Shown: in pieces, positions 16,797-25,741 of the stretch
Layout: each line of letters starts with the position of its first letter
Numbering within the stretch: position 1 is the stretch's first letter
NCBI GenBank assembly: GCA_947585115.1
Contig: CANPWW010000001.1
Coordinates: 1 to 64,000 of the forward strand
Length of the DNA stretch: 64,000 bases
Reading direction: 5' to 3'
Source of the DNA: an uncultured Monoglobus sp.
Lineage (GTDB): Bacteria; Bacillota; Clostridia; Monoglobales; Monoglobaceae
Position numbers and translations under genes: made by a program
Notes under the pieces: generated by a model
The model's input: only the letters and a program-made list of their open reading frames with translations
The model's database searches: none
What the model was told of the DNA's origin: nothing

Positions 16797-18488
16797 ATGT
16801 ATATGCCGATTGCGGCTCAAAAGAGCAAAAACAAAAAGGTCGATATCCTGAGCTTTTTCGGATACGACCAAAGAGAAAAGATCGACGACAGGCAGCTGGC
16901 GGAAATGCTCAACATGTCCTCCGACGAGGCGCCCTGTCTGGCGCCTCGAAAGCCCAGACGGCATATCGCCTCGCAGAAGGGCATAACCGCTCTGGCTCTT
17001 CCGGAATATGACCCCGGCGGTCTTGACTCGTTCACGGGCGTCGCGGACGGAAGCTTTTACTACAAGGGCAAACGCGTTGACAATATCGCGCTGAGCAAGG
17101 GCGAAAAGTCGATCGTGGATTTCGGCGGAAACATCTGCATTTTTCCCGACAAGGTGTACTACCGTTATCTGCCCGACCCCGAGGACGGGCAGATCAAAAG
17201 CGAGCTCAGGCCGATGGGCAAAAGCATGACGGTGATAAACGCCTCGTTTTACTCCTACTACGACGAGATAAGCGGCAGATACAGAGCGAGGATCAGCCGG
17301 GACGCCAGCGCGCGGTTCGATCTGTTCTTCAAGCCGGGCGACAGCCTTGTGATCTCCGGCTGCTCCAAGACGCAAAACAACACGCGCGTGATTGACAGCA
17401 AAAAAGACACTGTCTCGGATGAGAGCATCGTCAGCGCGATCGTCAAGGAGGCGGGCATAAGCGATCTGGACCTGCTGCTTTATAACAAAAAGGGCGGCTA
17501 CGCTTTTTTTGAAAACGGACACGAGAGCGCGGAGGTCAAGATCGAGGCCTATATTCCCGATATCGCTTGCGCCTGCGTGCACAACAACCGCCTGTTCGGG
17601 GCCTCGGAAAGCGGCGAGTATATTTTCGCCTCAAAGCTGGGCGACTGCTTTAACTTCTCGTCGTTCCGCGGCCTTGCCGACGACAGCTGGTTCGCCGAGA
17701 TCGGCACGCCCGGCGCCTTTACCGGAATTGTCAGCTACAGGACCTCGGTCGTGGCGTTCAAGCGCGACTATATCCACCATGTTTACGGCGATTCGCCGAC
17801 CAATTTTTCGGTGCCGAAGCAGACGCTGAGCGGCGCTCTTGACGGAAAGAGCGTCGCCGAGGTCGGCGGCGTTCTCTACTACATGGCGGCGGACGGGTTT
17901 TACGAGTATACAGGCGGCGAGCCCGAGAGGATAAGCCGCCCGATCAAGACCTTGTTCGCGTCCTGCAAGAGCGGCACCGACGGCAGGCGTTACTACGCCT
18001 GCGCTGCGGACAAGAGCGGCAAAACGTCGCTGCTGGTGTATGATCCCGATATGGGCGTCTGGCACAGGGAGGACGACACGAAATTCGTTGATTTTGTCCG
18101 CCTGGGCGAGAGGCTGTATGGCGCGACCGAAACCGACATGTACCTGCTGGGAGACGAGGAAGCGGACGAGATAATAAGATGGTGCGTGGTATCCAAAAAA
18201 TTCACGCTTGACGATTTCGATTTCAAGAGCGTGAACGCCGTCTATATCCGTCTGGAATCCGAGTCAGACACCAAGGTCACGGTAAGTTTCGCGGCCGACG
18301 ATGAGGATTTCACCGCCCGGGGTGAGATCAAAGGCGAAAAGGGCTTTTCGGTACATCGTATACCGATAAGGCTCAAGAAATGCGACAGCTTCCGCATCAT
18401 GCTGGAGGGCGAGGGAAAAGCGGTCGTCCACGATATAGAAATGATAACCTACACAGGAGGTAAAACGAATGTCGAAGACATCAGGTAG
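16797..18488 (+). CDS. Putative tail nozzle/stopper structural protein (tail-tubular-B-like)
   Basis: 563 aa with propeller-like segments (CVHNNRLFGASESGEYIFASKLGDCFNFSSF, TSVVAFKRDYIHHVYG, VGGVLYYMAADGFYEYTGGEPERIS); located after the connector-like gene. Confidence 0.55.
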   Translation: MYMPIAAQKSKNKKVDILSFFGYDQREKIDDRQLAEMLNMSSDEAPCLAPRKPRRHIASQKGITALALPEYDPGGLDSFTGVADGSFYYKGKRVDNIALSKGEKSIVDFGGNICIFPDKVYYRYLPDPEDGQIKSELRPMGKSMTVINASFYSYYDEISGRYRARISRDASARFDLFFKPGDSLVISGCSKTQNNTRVIDSKKDTVSDESIVSAIVKEAGISDLDLLLYNKKGGYAFFENGHESAEVKIEAYIPDIACACVHNNRLFGASESGEYIFASKLGDCFNFSSFRGLADDSWFAEIGTPGAFTGIVSYRTSVVAFKRDYIHHVYGDSPTNFSVPKQTLSGALDGKSVAEVGGVLYYMAADGFYEYTGGEPERISRPIKTLFASCKSGTDGRRYYACAADKSGKTSLLVYDPDMGVWHREDDTKFVDFVRLGERLYGATETDMYLLGDEEADEIIRWCVVSKKFTLDDFDFKSVNAVYIRLESESDTKVTVSFAADDEDFTARGEIKGEKGFSVHRIPIRLKKCDSFRIMLEGEGKAVVHDIEMITYTGGKTNVEDIR

Positions 18489-19722
18489 AACTAAAACCAA
18501 TCAGGTCAAGGTCGAGGTCCCGCGGCGTCCCGACGGCATGGTCGGTGTCCGCGCCACTCTGCGCAACATGGGGATCGACAACAGCCTGATAGGCTACAAC
18601 GAGGCGAACAAAACGGTCACATTGGGCGGCAGAGAGCTGATGAGGCCGCAGTATATAAACGAGCAGGCGGGAATTTCTTTCTCGATGCCCGCGGATATAC
18701 AGCGCAGCGTGGCCCAATTTTACTCAAACACGAGCAATCCGGTCGTCAGGGTCTCGGACGCCTACAGCGGCTACGCGGGCAGATACGGCCTGTCCGCCGA
18801 CGCGCTGGGCTACTCCAACGGAGTTGTCACGATCGGCGGAATACCGCTTGACACGCTTTATATAGACGACGACGGCAAGGCATGGGCATTTCAAAACGAT
18901 GTGCGGTCGGCGGTTGACGATTACGTTAACTCGATCGGCGCGGTATCGCCGAACGAGCTGCTTGAGCAGTACAACGATATGTACCTGCCGCGGATCGAAA
19001 GTCTCAGTAATTCGAACATGAACCGAAAGGAATTTTCGTATGATCCCGCGGCCGACCCGGTGTACGGAGCCTACCGCGACCAATATATGCTCAATGCCGG
19101 CCGCGCTGCCGAGGATACGATGGCGGCGTATTCCGCCATGACCGGAGGATATTCAAACTCGGCGGCGGTGACTGCGGCGGGGCTGGCGCAGCAGTATTAT
19201 ATGAGCCAGCTTTCGGGAATGATACCCGAGCTTGCGCGGCAGGCGTATGAGAGGTACTCGGACGGACTGAGCCGCGACGCGGAACTGCTTGATAACATGA
19301 TCGGGCTTTACGACACGGTATGGAGCAACGCGTACGCCGCGAACAACAAGACGGTAAGCAACGCGAATTCCTCATTGTCGAGCAACGCCGAGAGAGACCA
19401 AGACGCTTTCGAGCGCCGCTGGGCGGAGGCGATGAACTCCCAGGACTACAACTGGAACGAGCTTTTGAATAACCAGAAGTACAACTGGACCGAGAGACAG
19501 AACAGTCAGGACTATAGCTGGACCGACGTGCTGAACGGTCAGAAATCGCAGTCTAACATGCTGGGGCTCGAAAACGCCGCTAACGAGAATATTATGCAGG
19601 GGATCTACATGGAATATTATAACGACATGCTCCGCGCGCAGCTGGAGGGCGACCGCCTCAACAACCGCCTGACGCAGGAGCGCATAAACCAATTGATCCT
19701 TCAGAACATGCTCGGCATGTAA
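18469..19722 (+). CDS. Putative internal virion/ejection-like protein with two copper-amine-oxidase-N-like N-terminal repeats
   Basis: Two N-terminal units (VRATLRNMGIDNSLIGYNEANKTVTLGGRELM; YGLSADALGYSNGVVTIGGIPLD) and a long helical part with NSQDYNWNELLNNQKYNWTERQNSQDYSW; overlaps the upstream gene by 20 bp. Confidence 0.5.
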   Translation: MSKTSGRTKTNQVKVEVPRRPDGMVGVRATLRNMGIDNSLIGYNEANKTVTLGGRELMRPQYINEQAGISFSMPADIQRSVAQFYSNTSNPVVRVSDAYSGYAGRYGLSADALGYSNGVVTIGGIPLDTLYIDDDGKAWAFQNDVRSAVDDYVNSIGAVSPNELLEQYNDMYLPRIESLSNSNMNRKEFSYDPAADPVYGAYRDQYMLNAGRAAEDTMAAYSAMTGGYSNSAAVTAAGLAQQYYMSQLSGMIPELARQAYERYSDGLSRDAELLDNMIGLYDTVWSNAYAANNKTVSNANSSLSSNAERDQDAFERRWAEAMNSQDYNWNELLNNQKYNWTERQNSQDYSWTDVLNGQKSQSNMLGLENAANENIMQGIYMEYYNDMLRAQLEGDRLNNRLTQERINQLILQNMLGM

Positions 19723-19735
19723 AGCGCTCATAAAA

Positions 19736-19766
19736 ACGCTTCCGAATCATAATTCGGAGGCGTTTT
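19736..19766 (+). terminator. Intrinsic terminator ending the phage-like cassette
   Basis: ACGCTTCCGAAT-cata-ATTCGGAGGCGTTTTTT. Confidence 0.85.
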
Positions 19767-19779
19767 TTGAATTAAATTA

Positions 19780-19808
19780 TTGACACTTTTCGAGGACGCT
19801 GTTATAAT
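19780..19808 (+). promoter_or_regulatory. Strong sigma-A promoter for the AgrA/AgrC-like pair
   Basis: TTGACA-17 bp-TATAAT. Confidence 0.85.
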
Positions 19809-19845
19809 TTAATATCATAGCTTTTAGGAAAGCGCTTATCAAAGG

Positions 19846-20583
19846 GTGAGACATGTGCGTGTTGCGATTTGTGACGACGAGAATGTTTGGGTGAACAGGA
19901 TAGAGGAACATCTGATCAGATTCAAGAAGTCTCACAAGGATATCGAATGGGAGGTATTCTATTCGGGCGAGCAGCTTGTTGAGCATTATTCCCGCGGGGA
20001 AAGACTTTTTGATATTCTGATACTTGATATCGAGCTTAAAGAGCTGTCGGGTATCGAGACCGCTTTAAAGATACGCGAGGCGGACAAAAAAGCCGCCATT
20101 TTTTTCATGACATCTCACACGAAATATGTTTATGACTGTTTTAAGCCCGCGCCCGCGAATTTTTGGGTCAAGCCTGTCGAGTATGAAGTTTTGCGCGATG
20201 ATTTTGAGGAAGTTATCCGAAAGTCGGCCGACATGAAAAAAGAGCTGATTTTCAAAAGCCGCGGCGAGTACAAAAAGATCCCGCGCGGAAGCGTGAATTA
20301 TATCACAAGCAGCGCGAAAAAGGTGCTGATCCATACCGAAGGCGGGGATTTTGAAATATACGGCACGCTGAAGGGCATTTCTGAGCGGCTCGGGCCCCGC
20401 GGCTTTTCGTCTCCTCATAAGTCATACTTTGTTAACCTTGACAAGGTGGAGACCTTTAACACAAAAGAAGTGATATTGAGCGGAGGGGAGCATATACCCG
20501 TCAGCAAGTCAAGGCGGCAGCAGTTCAAAAAGGATTTTCTTGAGTATGTGAGCGGAGATAATTATGATATATACGGCGATTGA
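19846..20583 (+). CDS. LytTR-family (AgrA-like) response regulator
   Basis: VRVAICDDENVWVNRIEEHL...LDIELKELSGIETALKIREADKKAAIFFMTSHTKYVYDCF; C-terminal LytTR (NYITSSAKKVLIHTEGGDFEIYGTLKGISERL...FSSPHKSYFVNLDKV). GTG start. Confidence 0.9.
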   Translation: MRHVRVAICDDENVWVNRIEEHLIRFKKSHKDIEWEVFYSGEQLVEHYSRGERLFDILILDIELKELSGIETALKIREADKKAAIFFMTSHTKYVYDCFKPAPANFWVKPVEYEVLRDDFEEVIRKSADMKKELIFKSRGEYKKIPRGSVNYITSSAKKVLIHTEGGDFEIYGTLKGISERLGPRGFSSPHKSYFVNLDKVETFNTKEVILSGGEHIPVSKSRRQQFKKDFLEYVSGDNYDIYGD

Positions 20584-21844
20584 CCTGATCACATTGGTGT
20601 TTGAGATAATAGTTACATATATGTTTTTTGACGCGGTGCTTGATTCGCGCAGGGGCGGCGTTTTGGCGCGCGCGGCGGTCGGCGCGGCATACTTCGTCCT
20701 GTCCTGGATATATAATGTTTATATCGAGTCGTTTGTTTTGTCGTTTGTCATTATGCTGCTTTTGACGTTTATGTGCACCGCGGTGTACAAAGACAGCGCG
20801 CTGAAAAAATTATTGATGTCGCTGCTTTATATGCTCTTTATGGCGGTCTCCAATTTTGTTTTTATTTTGGCGGGACTGGCGTTCGGGATCCCAATTGATG
20901 AAATGTTAAGAGAAAAAAGCATGTACAATATCATGGGCCTGGTTATTGTTATGATCCTGATGACTATTATGGTTAAAGCCGCGGGACTGTTTTTTAACAG
21001 AAACCGCGCGAAAGTCAGCGTGAGTTATTGGATATTGCTTCTCTCTATCCCTGTTGTAAATATTATTTTTATTCTGCATTACACCCGATATCTCTACAGC
21101 CTCAACGCGGAGTTTTCGTATTCTCTTGTTATACTGACGGTCTCAGCGATGTATTCGACCCTGCTTGTGTTTTATCTTTTCGATAAGCTGACGGCGCTGC
21201 TCTCGGAGCGCGACGCGCTGAGCGAGCAGGTGGGCGGACAGAAGCGTCGGAACGTTGAAATTGACAAAAAAGAGGAACATATTATGTCGGTCAGACATGA
21301 TATAATAAACCATATGCGGGTCATTCAATCGCTGATACGGCGCGGCGAGACGGAAGCGGCGGATCGGTACATAGACGAGCTGGATCTTGACTTCGATGGC
21401 GCCGACGGGCTGATCGACACCGGAAATACGGCGATAGATATTTTAGTCAGCGGAAAAAAGAGCGCCGCGCGGCGGCTCGGTATAGATTTTCGCGAGAAAA
21501 TAATCATTCCCGAAAATCTGAAAATAAGCAATGTTGACGCGGTGATACTTCTGGGCAACCTGCTGGACAACGCCGTTGAGGGCTGCGAAAGAGCCGCCGC
21601 GGCGGAAAAGCGGATAAAGCTGACGCTGAAATACAGAAACAGCTATCTGCTCTGCGTCGTTGAAAACACGTCGGATCCGGTCAAAGTCGGGCGCGGCTTT
21701 TTAAAAACGTCAAAGGCGGACGCGGACTCTCACGGTATCGGCCTGAGAAATATAAAGCGAATCGTGAACAAATACAACGGAGAGTCGGTCCAAAAATATA
21801 AAAACGGAGTTTTTATATCCGAAATTATGATTTTTATTGATTAA
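20564..21844 (+). CDS. Sensor histidine kinase, AgrC-like (GHKL ATPase)
   Basis: Multiple N-terminal TM helices; SVRHDIINHMRVIQSLIRRGE, ILLGNLLDNAVEGCERA, SHGIGLRNIKRIVNKYNGE. Confidence 0.9.
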   Translation: MIYTAIDLITLVFEIIVTYMFFDAVLDSRRGGVLARAAVGAAYFVLSWIYNVYIESFVLSFVIMLLLTFMCTAVYKDSALKKLLMSLLYMLFMAVSNFVFILAGLAFGIPIDEMLREKSMYNIMGLVIVMILMTIMVKAAGLFFNRNRAKVSVSYWILLLSIPVVNIIFILHYTRYLYSLNAEFSYSLVILTVSAMYSTLLVFYLFDKLTALLSERDALSEQVGGQKRRNVEIDKKEEHIMSVRHDIINHMRVIQSLIRRGETEAADRYIDELDLDFDGADGLIDTGNTAIDILVSGKKSAARRLGIDFREKIIIPENLKISNVDAVILLGNLLDNAVEGCERAAAAEKRIKLTLKYRNSYLLCVVENTSDPVKVGRGFLKTSKADADSHGIGLRNIKRIVNKYNGESVQKYKNGVFISEIMIFID

Positions 21845-21943
21845 TTTTTGCTTGATTTGCGCGATCGGTCTATTTTTCCCGAAAAACAGCCCAGTTTTAC
21901 CGTGTAGAGATTTTTTGCGCGATTTTTGTGTTATAATATGATC

Positions 21944-22032
21944 AGCGGACGCGGGCGGGTGCGGCGGCCGACTTGGTGAGTTTTATTAATAAAACCCTTA
22001 GAAAGACCCGAGCCGCGCGGCTCGGGTTTTTC
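21944..22032 (+). ncRNA. Candidate small RNA with its own promoter and terminator
   Basis: Extended -10 TGTTATAAT at 21929-21937; internal palindrome GTTTTATTAATAAAAC; terminator ACCCGAGCC-GCGC-GGCTCGGGTTTTT (22006-22032); no convincing ORF. Confidence 0.4.
22006..22032 (+). terminator. Intrinsic terminator
   Basis: ACCCGAGCC GCGC GGCTCGGGTTTTT. Confidence 0.85.
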
Positions 22033-22048
22033 CCTTCAAATTACTGTA

Positions 22049-22711
22049 TTATTCCGAAATAACCTCGGCTTTTTCGATCACTATCGGAGTTTGGGGCATT
22101 CCCTGAGAGTCTCTGGGAACATCGAGAAATCCGTCAACGACCTCCATGCCCTCGGTCACCTGTCCGAACACGGCGTAGTTGCCGTCGAGGTTCGGCAGAT
22201 CGTCATAGCAGATATAGAACTGGCTGGACGCCGAATCGGGAGCCTGCGAGCGCGCCATCGCCACGCTGCCGCGCAGGTGCGGAAGTGTGTTTTGCTCAAA
22301 GCCGTTTGAGTAGAACTCGCCTTTGATCGTTTTGTCGCTGCCGCCCGTGCCGTTGCCGTCGGGGTCGCCGCCCTGCGCCACAAACGCGTCGATCACGCGG
22401 TGGAAGGTCAGGCCGTCATAAAAACCGCTTTTTACAAGGCTCAGGAAGTTCTCGACCGTCTCGGGCGCGTACTCGGGCGCGCATACTATGGTGAAGGTTC
22501 CGCCGTCGCTCATGGTGAACTTAACGGTCGGGCCGTCATCGGGGACCTTGCCGTCAAACTCAAAGGCCTCGCCCTCGGTCTTTGGCGCGCTTTCGGTTTT
22601 TGAGCCGCTTGATTTTGACGAGCTCTGCGAGCCGCAGGCGGTCAGCGCCGACAACGCCAGAGCGAGCGCCGCGATCAGACATAGCAGTTTTAAAAATTTT
22701 GTGTGTTTCAT
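22049..22711 (-). CDS. Peptidyl-prolyl cis-trans isomerase (cyclophilin type), lipoprotein
   Basis: Lipobox LSALTAC; ENFLSLVKSGFYDGLTFHRVIDAFVAQGGDPDGNGTGG; GSVAMARSQAPDSASSQFYIC. ORF extends to 22747; likely start 22711. Confidence 0.93.
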   Translation of the reverse strand: MKHTKFLKLLCLIAALALALSALTACGSQSSSKSSGSKTESAPKTEGEAFEFDGKVPDDGPTVKFTMSDGGTFTIVCAPEYAPETVENFLSLVKSGFYDGLTFHRVIDAFVAQGGDPDGNGTGGSDKTIKGEFYSNGFEQNTLPHLRGSVAMARSQAPDSASSQFYICYDDLPNLDGNYAVFGQVTEGMEVVDGFLDVPRDSQGMPQTPIVIEKAEVISE

Positions 22712-22938
22712 TTGGATTCCTCCTGTATTAAAAAATATTTGATTCATTTTGCAAAAAGGTTGTTATATGTCACCGAGCGGGCGGATGATATCCGCCTCTA
22801 CAGGATCGGGATACGTCAGTATATTTTGCTATTTGGCTGTGATATATATTTTACATAAAATACGGCATGATGTCAAGGTCGGAGACGGTTTTACAAAAAA
22901 GCCGCGTATTTCGGCGGCTGTTTTGTATAATTTTTTTG

Positions 22939-22967
22939 TTGACTTTTTTCTCATACAGTGGTATACT
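22939..22967 (+). promoter_or_regulatory. Promoter of the glutamate synthase operon
   Basis: TTGACT-17 bp-TATACT. Confidence 0.8.
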
Positions 22968-22982
22968 GTATAAACCGAACAA

Positions 22983-23024
22983 AGGCGTTCGTCTGCTCAA
23001 TGAGCGGCGAACGCCTGTTTTTTT
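22983..23024 (+). terminator. Leader terminator/attenuator-like hairpin upstream of the glutamate synthase operon
   Basis: AGGCGTTCG...CGAACGCCT-G-TTTTTTT located between promoter and first gene. Confidence 0.75.
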
Positions 23025-23099
23025 GCTCGGAATACGGGCGTCGGGAGATTATTTTAGTTCAAATATCCCCCGATCGCTATGTTGGAAGGAGAAAGAGCT

Positions 23100-24221
23100 A
23101 TGCTACTCAGAGAAGGCGAAAACGGCAACAGGATTCCGGCGGGATGCGCTATATCCGGTATTTTCTCGAAAAGCGGAACGAGAATCAACGGCAAGCAAAT
23201 CATCGATTCGATTTCCGTTATGCACGACCGCTCAAACGGTCTCGGCGGCGGATTCGCGGGTTACGGCATTTATCCCGAATACAAGAATCAGTATGCCTTC
23301 CACGTTTTCTACGAAACAAACGAGGCGAAAGAAATCTGCGAAAGGTACCTCGACCGTCATTTTGACGTTATCAACCTTTCGAAAATACCCATCAGAAGGA
23401 TCCCCGAGATCAAGGACGAGCCCCTGATCTGGAGGTATTTTGTCGACCCTCTGCGCACGCGCCTGGCTGCCTCGCAGCTTGACGAAAAGGAGTACGTTGT
23501 GCGCTGCGTCAACAGGATCAACACCAAGCTTGACGGCTGCTATGTTTTTTCCTGCGGAAAGAACATGGGCGTGTTCAAGGCGGTGGGATTCCCCGAGGAC
23601 GTGGGCAGATTCTACAGATTGAACGAATACGACGGCTATTGCTGGACGGCGCACGGCCGCTACCCCACAAACACCCCCGGCTGGTGGGGCGGAGCGCACC
23701 CGTTCGCGATGCTGGATTACTCGATCGTGCACAACGGCGAGATCTCGTCCTACGACGCGAACCGCCGCTTTATCGAGATGTACGGCTACAAATGCAACCT
23801 TTTGACTGACACCGAGGTCATTACCTACATAACCGACTACCTGCTCCGCAAGCAGAAGCTGAGCCTTGAGGAAATGGCGAGCGTCGTGGCCGCGCCCTTC
23901 TGGTCGACCATAGACCACATGGAGGAGCCGGAAAAAAGCAGACTCAAGTTCCTGCGCAACAAGTTCAGCAGTCTGCTTATCACGGGCCCGTTCTCGATAC
24001 TGCTGGGCTTCACCGGAGGCATGATGGCCTTAAACGACAGGCTCAAGCTGCGCAGCATGGTCGTTGGCGAGAAGGACGACATGGTTTATATCGCCAGCGA
24101 GGAATGCGCCATGCGCGTGATAGAGCCCAACCTTGACACAATCTGGTCGCCCAGAGGCGGCGAGCCGGTGATCGTGCGGCTTTACGACGAGGCAATGGAA
24201 GAGATCGGAGGTGACGAATAA
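23100..24221 (+). CDS. Glutamate synthase, class II glutamine amidotransferase subunit
   Basis: RIPAGCAISGIFSKSG...GLGGGFAGYGIYPEY...WTAHGRYPTNTPGWWGGAHPFAMLDYSIVHNGEISSYDANRR. ORF from 23079; RBS GGAAGGAGAAAG favours ATG 23100. Confidence 0.9.
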   Translation: MLLREGENGNRIPAGCAISGIFSKSGTRINGKQIIDSISVMHDRSNGLGGGFAGYGIYPEYKNQYAFHVFYETNEAKEICERYLDRHFDVINLSKIPIRRIPEIKDEPLIWRYFVDPLRTRLAASQLDEKEYVVRCVNRINTKLDGCYVFSCGKNMGVFKAVGFPEDVGRFYRLNEYDGYCWTAHGRYPTNTPGWWGGAHPFAMLDYSIVHNGEISSYDANRRFIEMYGYKCNLLTDTEVITYITDYLLRKQKLSLEEMASVVAAPFWSTIDHMEEPEKSRLKFLRNKFSSLLITGPFSILLGFTGGMMALNDRLKLRSMVVGEKDDMVYIASEECAMRVIEPNLDTIWSPRGGEPVIVRLYDEAMEEIGGDE

Positions 24222-25726
24222 TGCTGCGTGACTACTTATATCCCGAATACGAGGCTGTGCGCAACTCCGATCTGTGTATCGGCTGCCGCGCCTGCGAGCG
24301 CCAATGCTCAAACGAGGTCCATCGCTTCGACAGCGACCTGGGCAAGATGGTGAGCGACAGCACAAATTGCGTCGACTGCCAGAGATGCGTTTGTCTCTGC
24401 CCGACCCACGCTCTCAAAATTGTAAAGAGCGACCATACATTCAAGCTCAACGCCAACTGGACACAGGAGGCGATAACCGACGTTATCCGTCAGGCGGGCA
24501 CGGGAGCGGTGCTGCTTTCCGCAATGGGAAACCCCAAAGAATACCCGGTCTACTGGGACAAGATGCTCATCAACGCGTCTCAGGTAACAAATCCGTCGAT
24601 CGACCCGCTGCGCGAGCCTATGGAGACAAAAACATATCTCGGCAAAAAGTCCGAGGAGATACAAAGAGACAGAAACGGGAATATTATTCCCGAGACATCG
24701 CCGCAGCTTGAACTGGAGACGCCGATTATGTTCTCCGCCATGTCCTACGGCTCGATAAGCTACAACGCGCACAAGAGCCTCGCTACTGCGGCCGAGGAGC
24801 TTGGCATCTTATACAACACCGGCGAGGGCGGACTGCACGAGGACTTTTACCAGTACGGTCCCAACACGATAGTTCAGGTCGCGTCGGGAAGATTCGGCGT
24901 GCACGAGGACTACTTGAACGCGGGCGCCGCCATAGAGATCAAAATGGGTCAGGGCGCCAAGCCCGGCATCGGCGGACACCTGCCCGGTGAGAAAATAGTT
25001 GACGACATTTCAAAAACAAGAATGATTCCCGAGGGAACCGACGCCATATCGCCGGCGCCTCACCACGACATATACTCGATCGAGGACCTGCGCCAGCTGG
25101 TGTTCTCGCTGAAAGAGGCCAGCGACTACAAAAAGCCGGTCATCGTCAAGATCGCGGCGGTGCATAACGTGGCGGCGATCGCCAGCGGCATAGCCAGAAG
25201 CGGAGCGGACATAATAGCCATCGACGGCTACCGCGGCGGCACGGGAGCGGCTCCAAAAAGAATACGCGACAACGTGGGTATTCCCATTGAACTGGCGCTC
25301 GCCAGCGTAGATCAGCGTCTCCGCGACGAGGGTATCCGAGACGAGGTGTCCGTTGTCGTCGGCGGAAGCATCAGAAGCAGCGCCGATGTGGTAAAGGCGA
25401 TAGCGCTGGGCGCCGACGCGGTCTATATCGCGACCTCGGCTCTTATCGCTATGGGCTGCCACCTCTGCCGCAGCTGTCAGGCGGGCAAGTGCAACTGGGG
25501 CATTGCCACCCAGGTGCCCGAGCTGGTAAAGCGCCTCAACCCCGCGGACGGCAAGGAAAGGCTTGTGAATTTGGTTCACGCCTGGACCCATGAGATCAAA
25601 GAAATGATGGGCGGCATGGGTATCAACTCGATTGAGGCCCTGCGCGGAAACAGGCTTATGCTAAGAGGAATAGGGCTCACAAACAAGGAGCTTGAGATCC
25701 TTGGCATCAAACACGCGGGCGAATAA
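24221..25726 (+). CDS. Glutamate synthase central/FMN-binding domain protein with N-terminal 4Fe-4S ferredoxin
   Basis: CIGCRACERQC, CVDCQRCVCLCP; FSAMSYGSISYNAHKSLATAAEELGILYNTGEGGLHED; GADIIAIDGYRGGTGAAPKRIRDNVGIP. Confidence 0.93.
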   Translation: MLRDYLYPEYEAVRNSDLCIGCRACERQCSNEVHRFDSDLGKMVSDSTNCVDCQRCVCLCPTHALKIVKSDHTFKLNANWTQEAITDVIRQAGTGAVLLSAMGNPKEYPVYWDKMLINASQVTNPSIDPLREPMETKTYLGKKSEEIQRDRNGNIIPETSPQLELETPIMFSAMSYGSISYNAHKSLATAAEELGILYNTGEGGLHEDFYQYGPNTIVQVASGRFGVHEDYLNAGAAIEIKMGQGAKPGIGGHLPGEKIVDDISKTRMIPEGTDAISPAPHHDIYSIEDLRQLVFSLKEASDYKKPVIVKIAAVHNVAAIASGIARSGADIIAIDGYRGGTGAAPKRIRDNVGIPIELALASVDQRLRDEGIRDEVSVVVGGSIRSSADVVKAIALGADAVYIATSALIAMGCHLCRSCQAGKCNWGIATQVPELVKRLNPADGKERLVNLVHAWTHEIKEMMGGMGINSIEALRGNRLMLRGIGLTNKELEILGIKHAGE

Positions 25727-25741
25727 GGAGGGAATGCCGAA

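Noticed and set aside
13878-19722. Complete inducible prophage
   Set aside because: No integrase, repressor, replication, terminase, portal, lysis genes or att-like direct repeats recognised in or beside the cassette.
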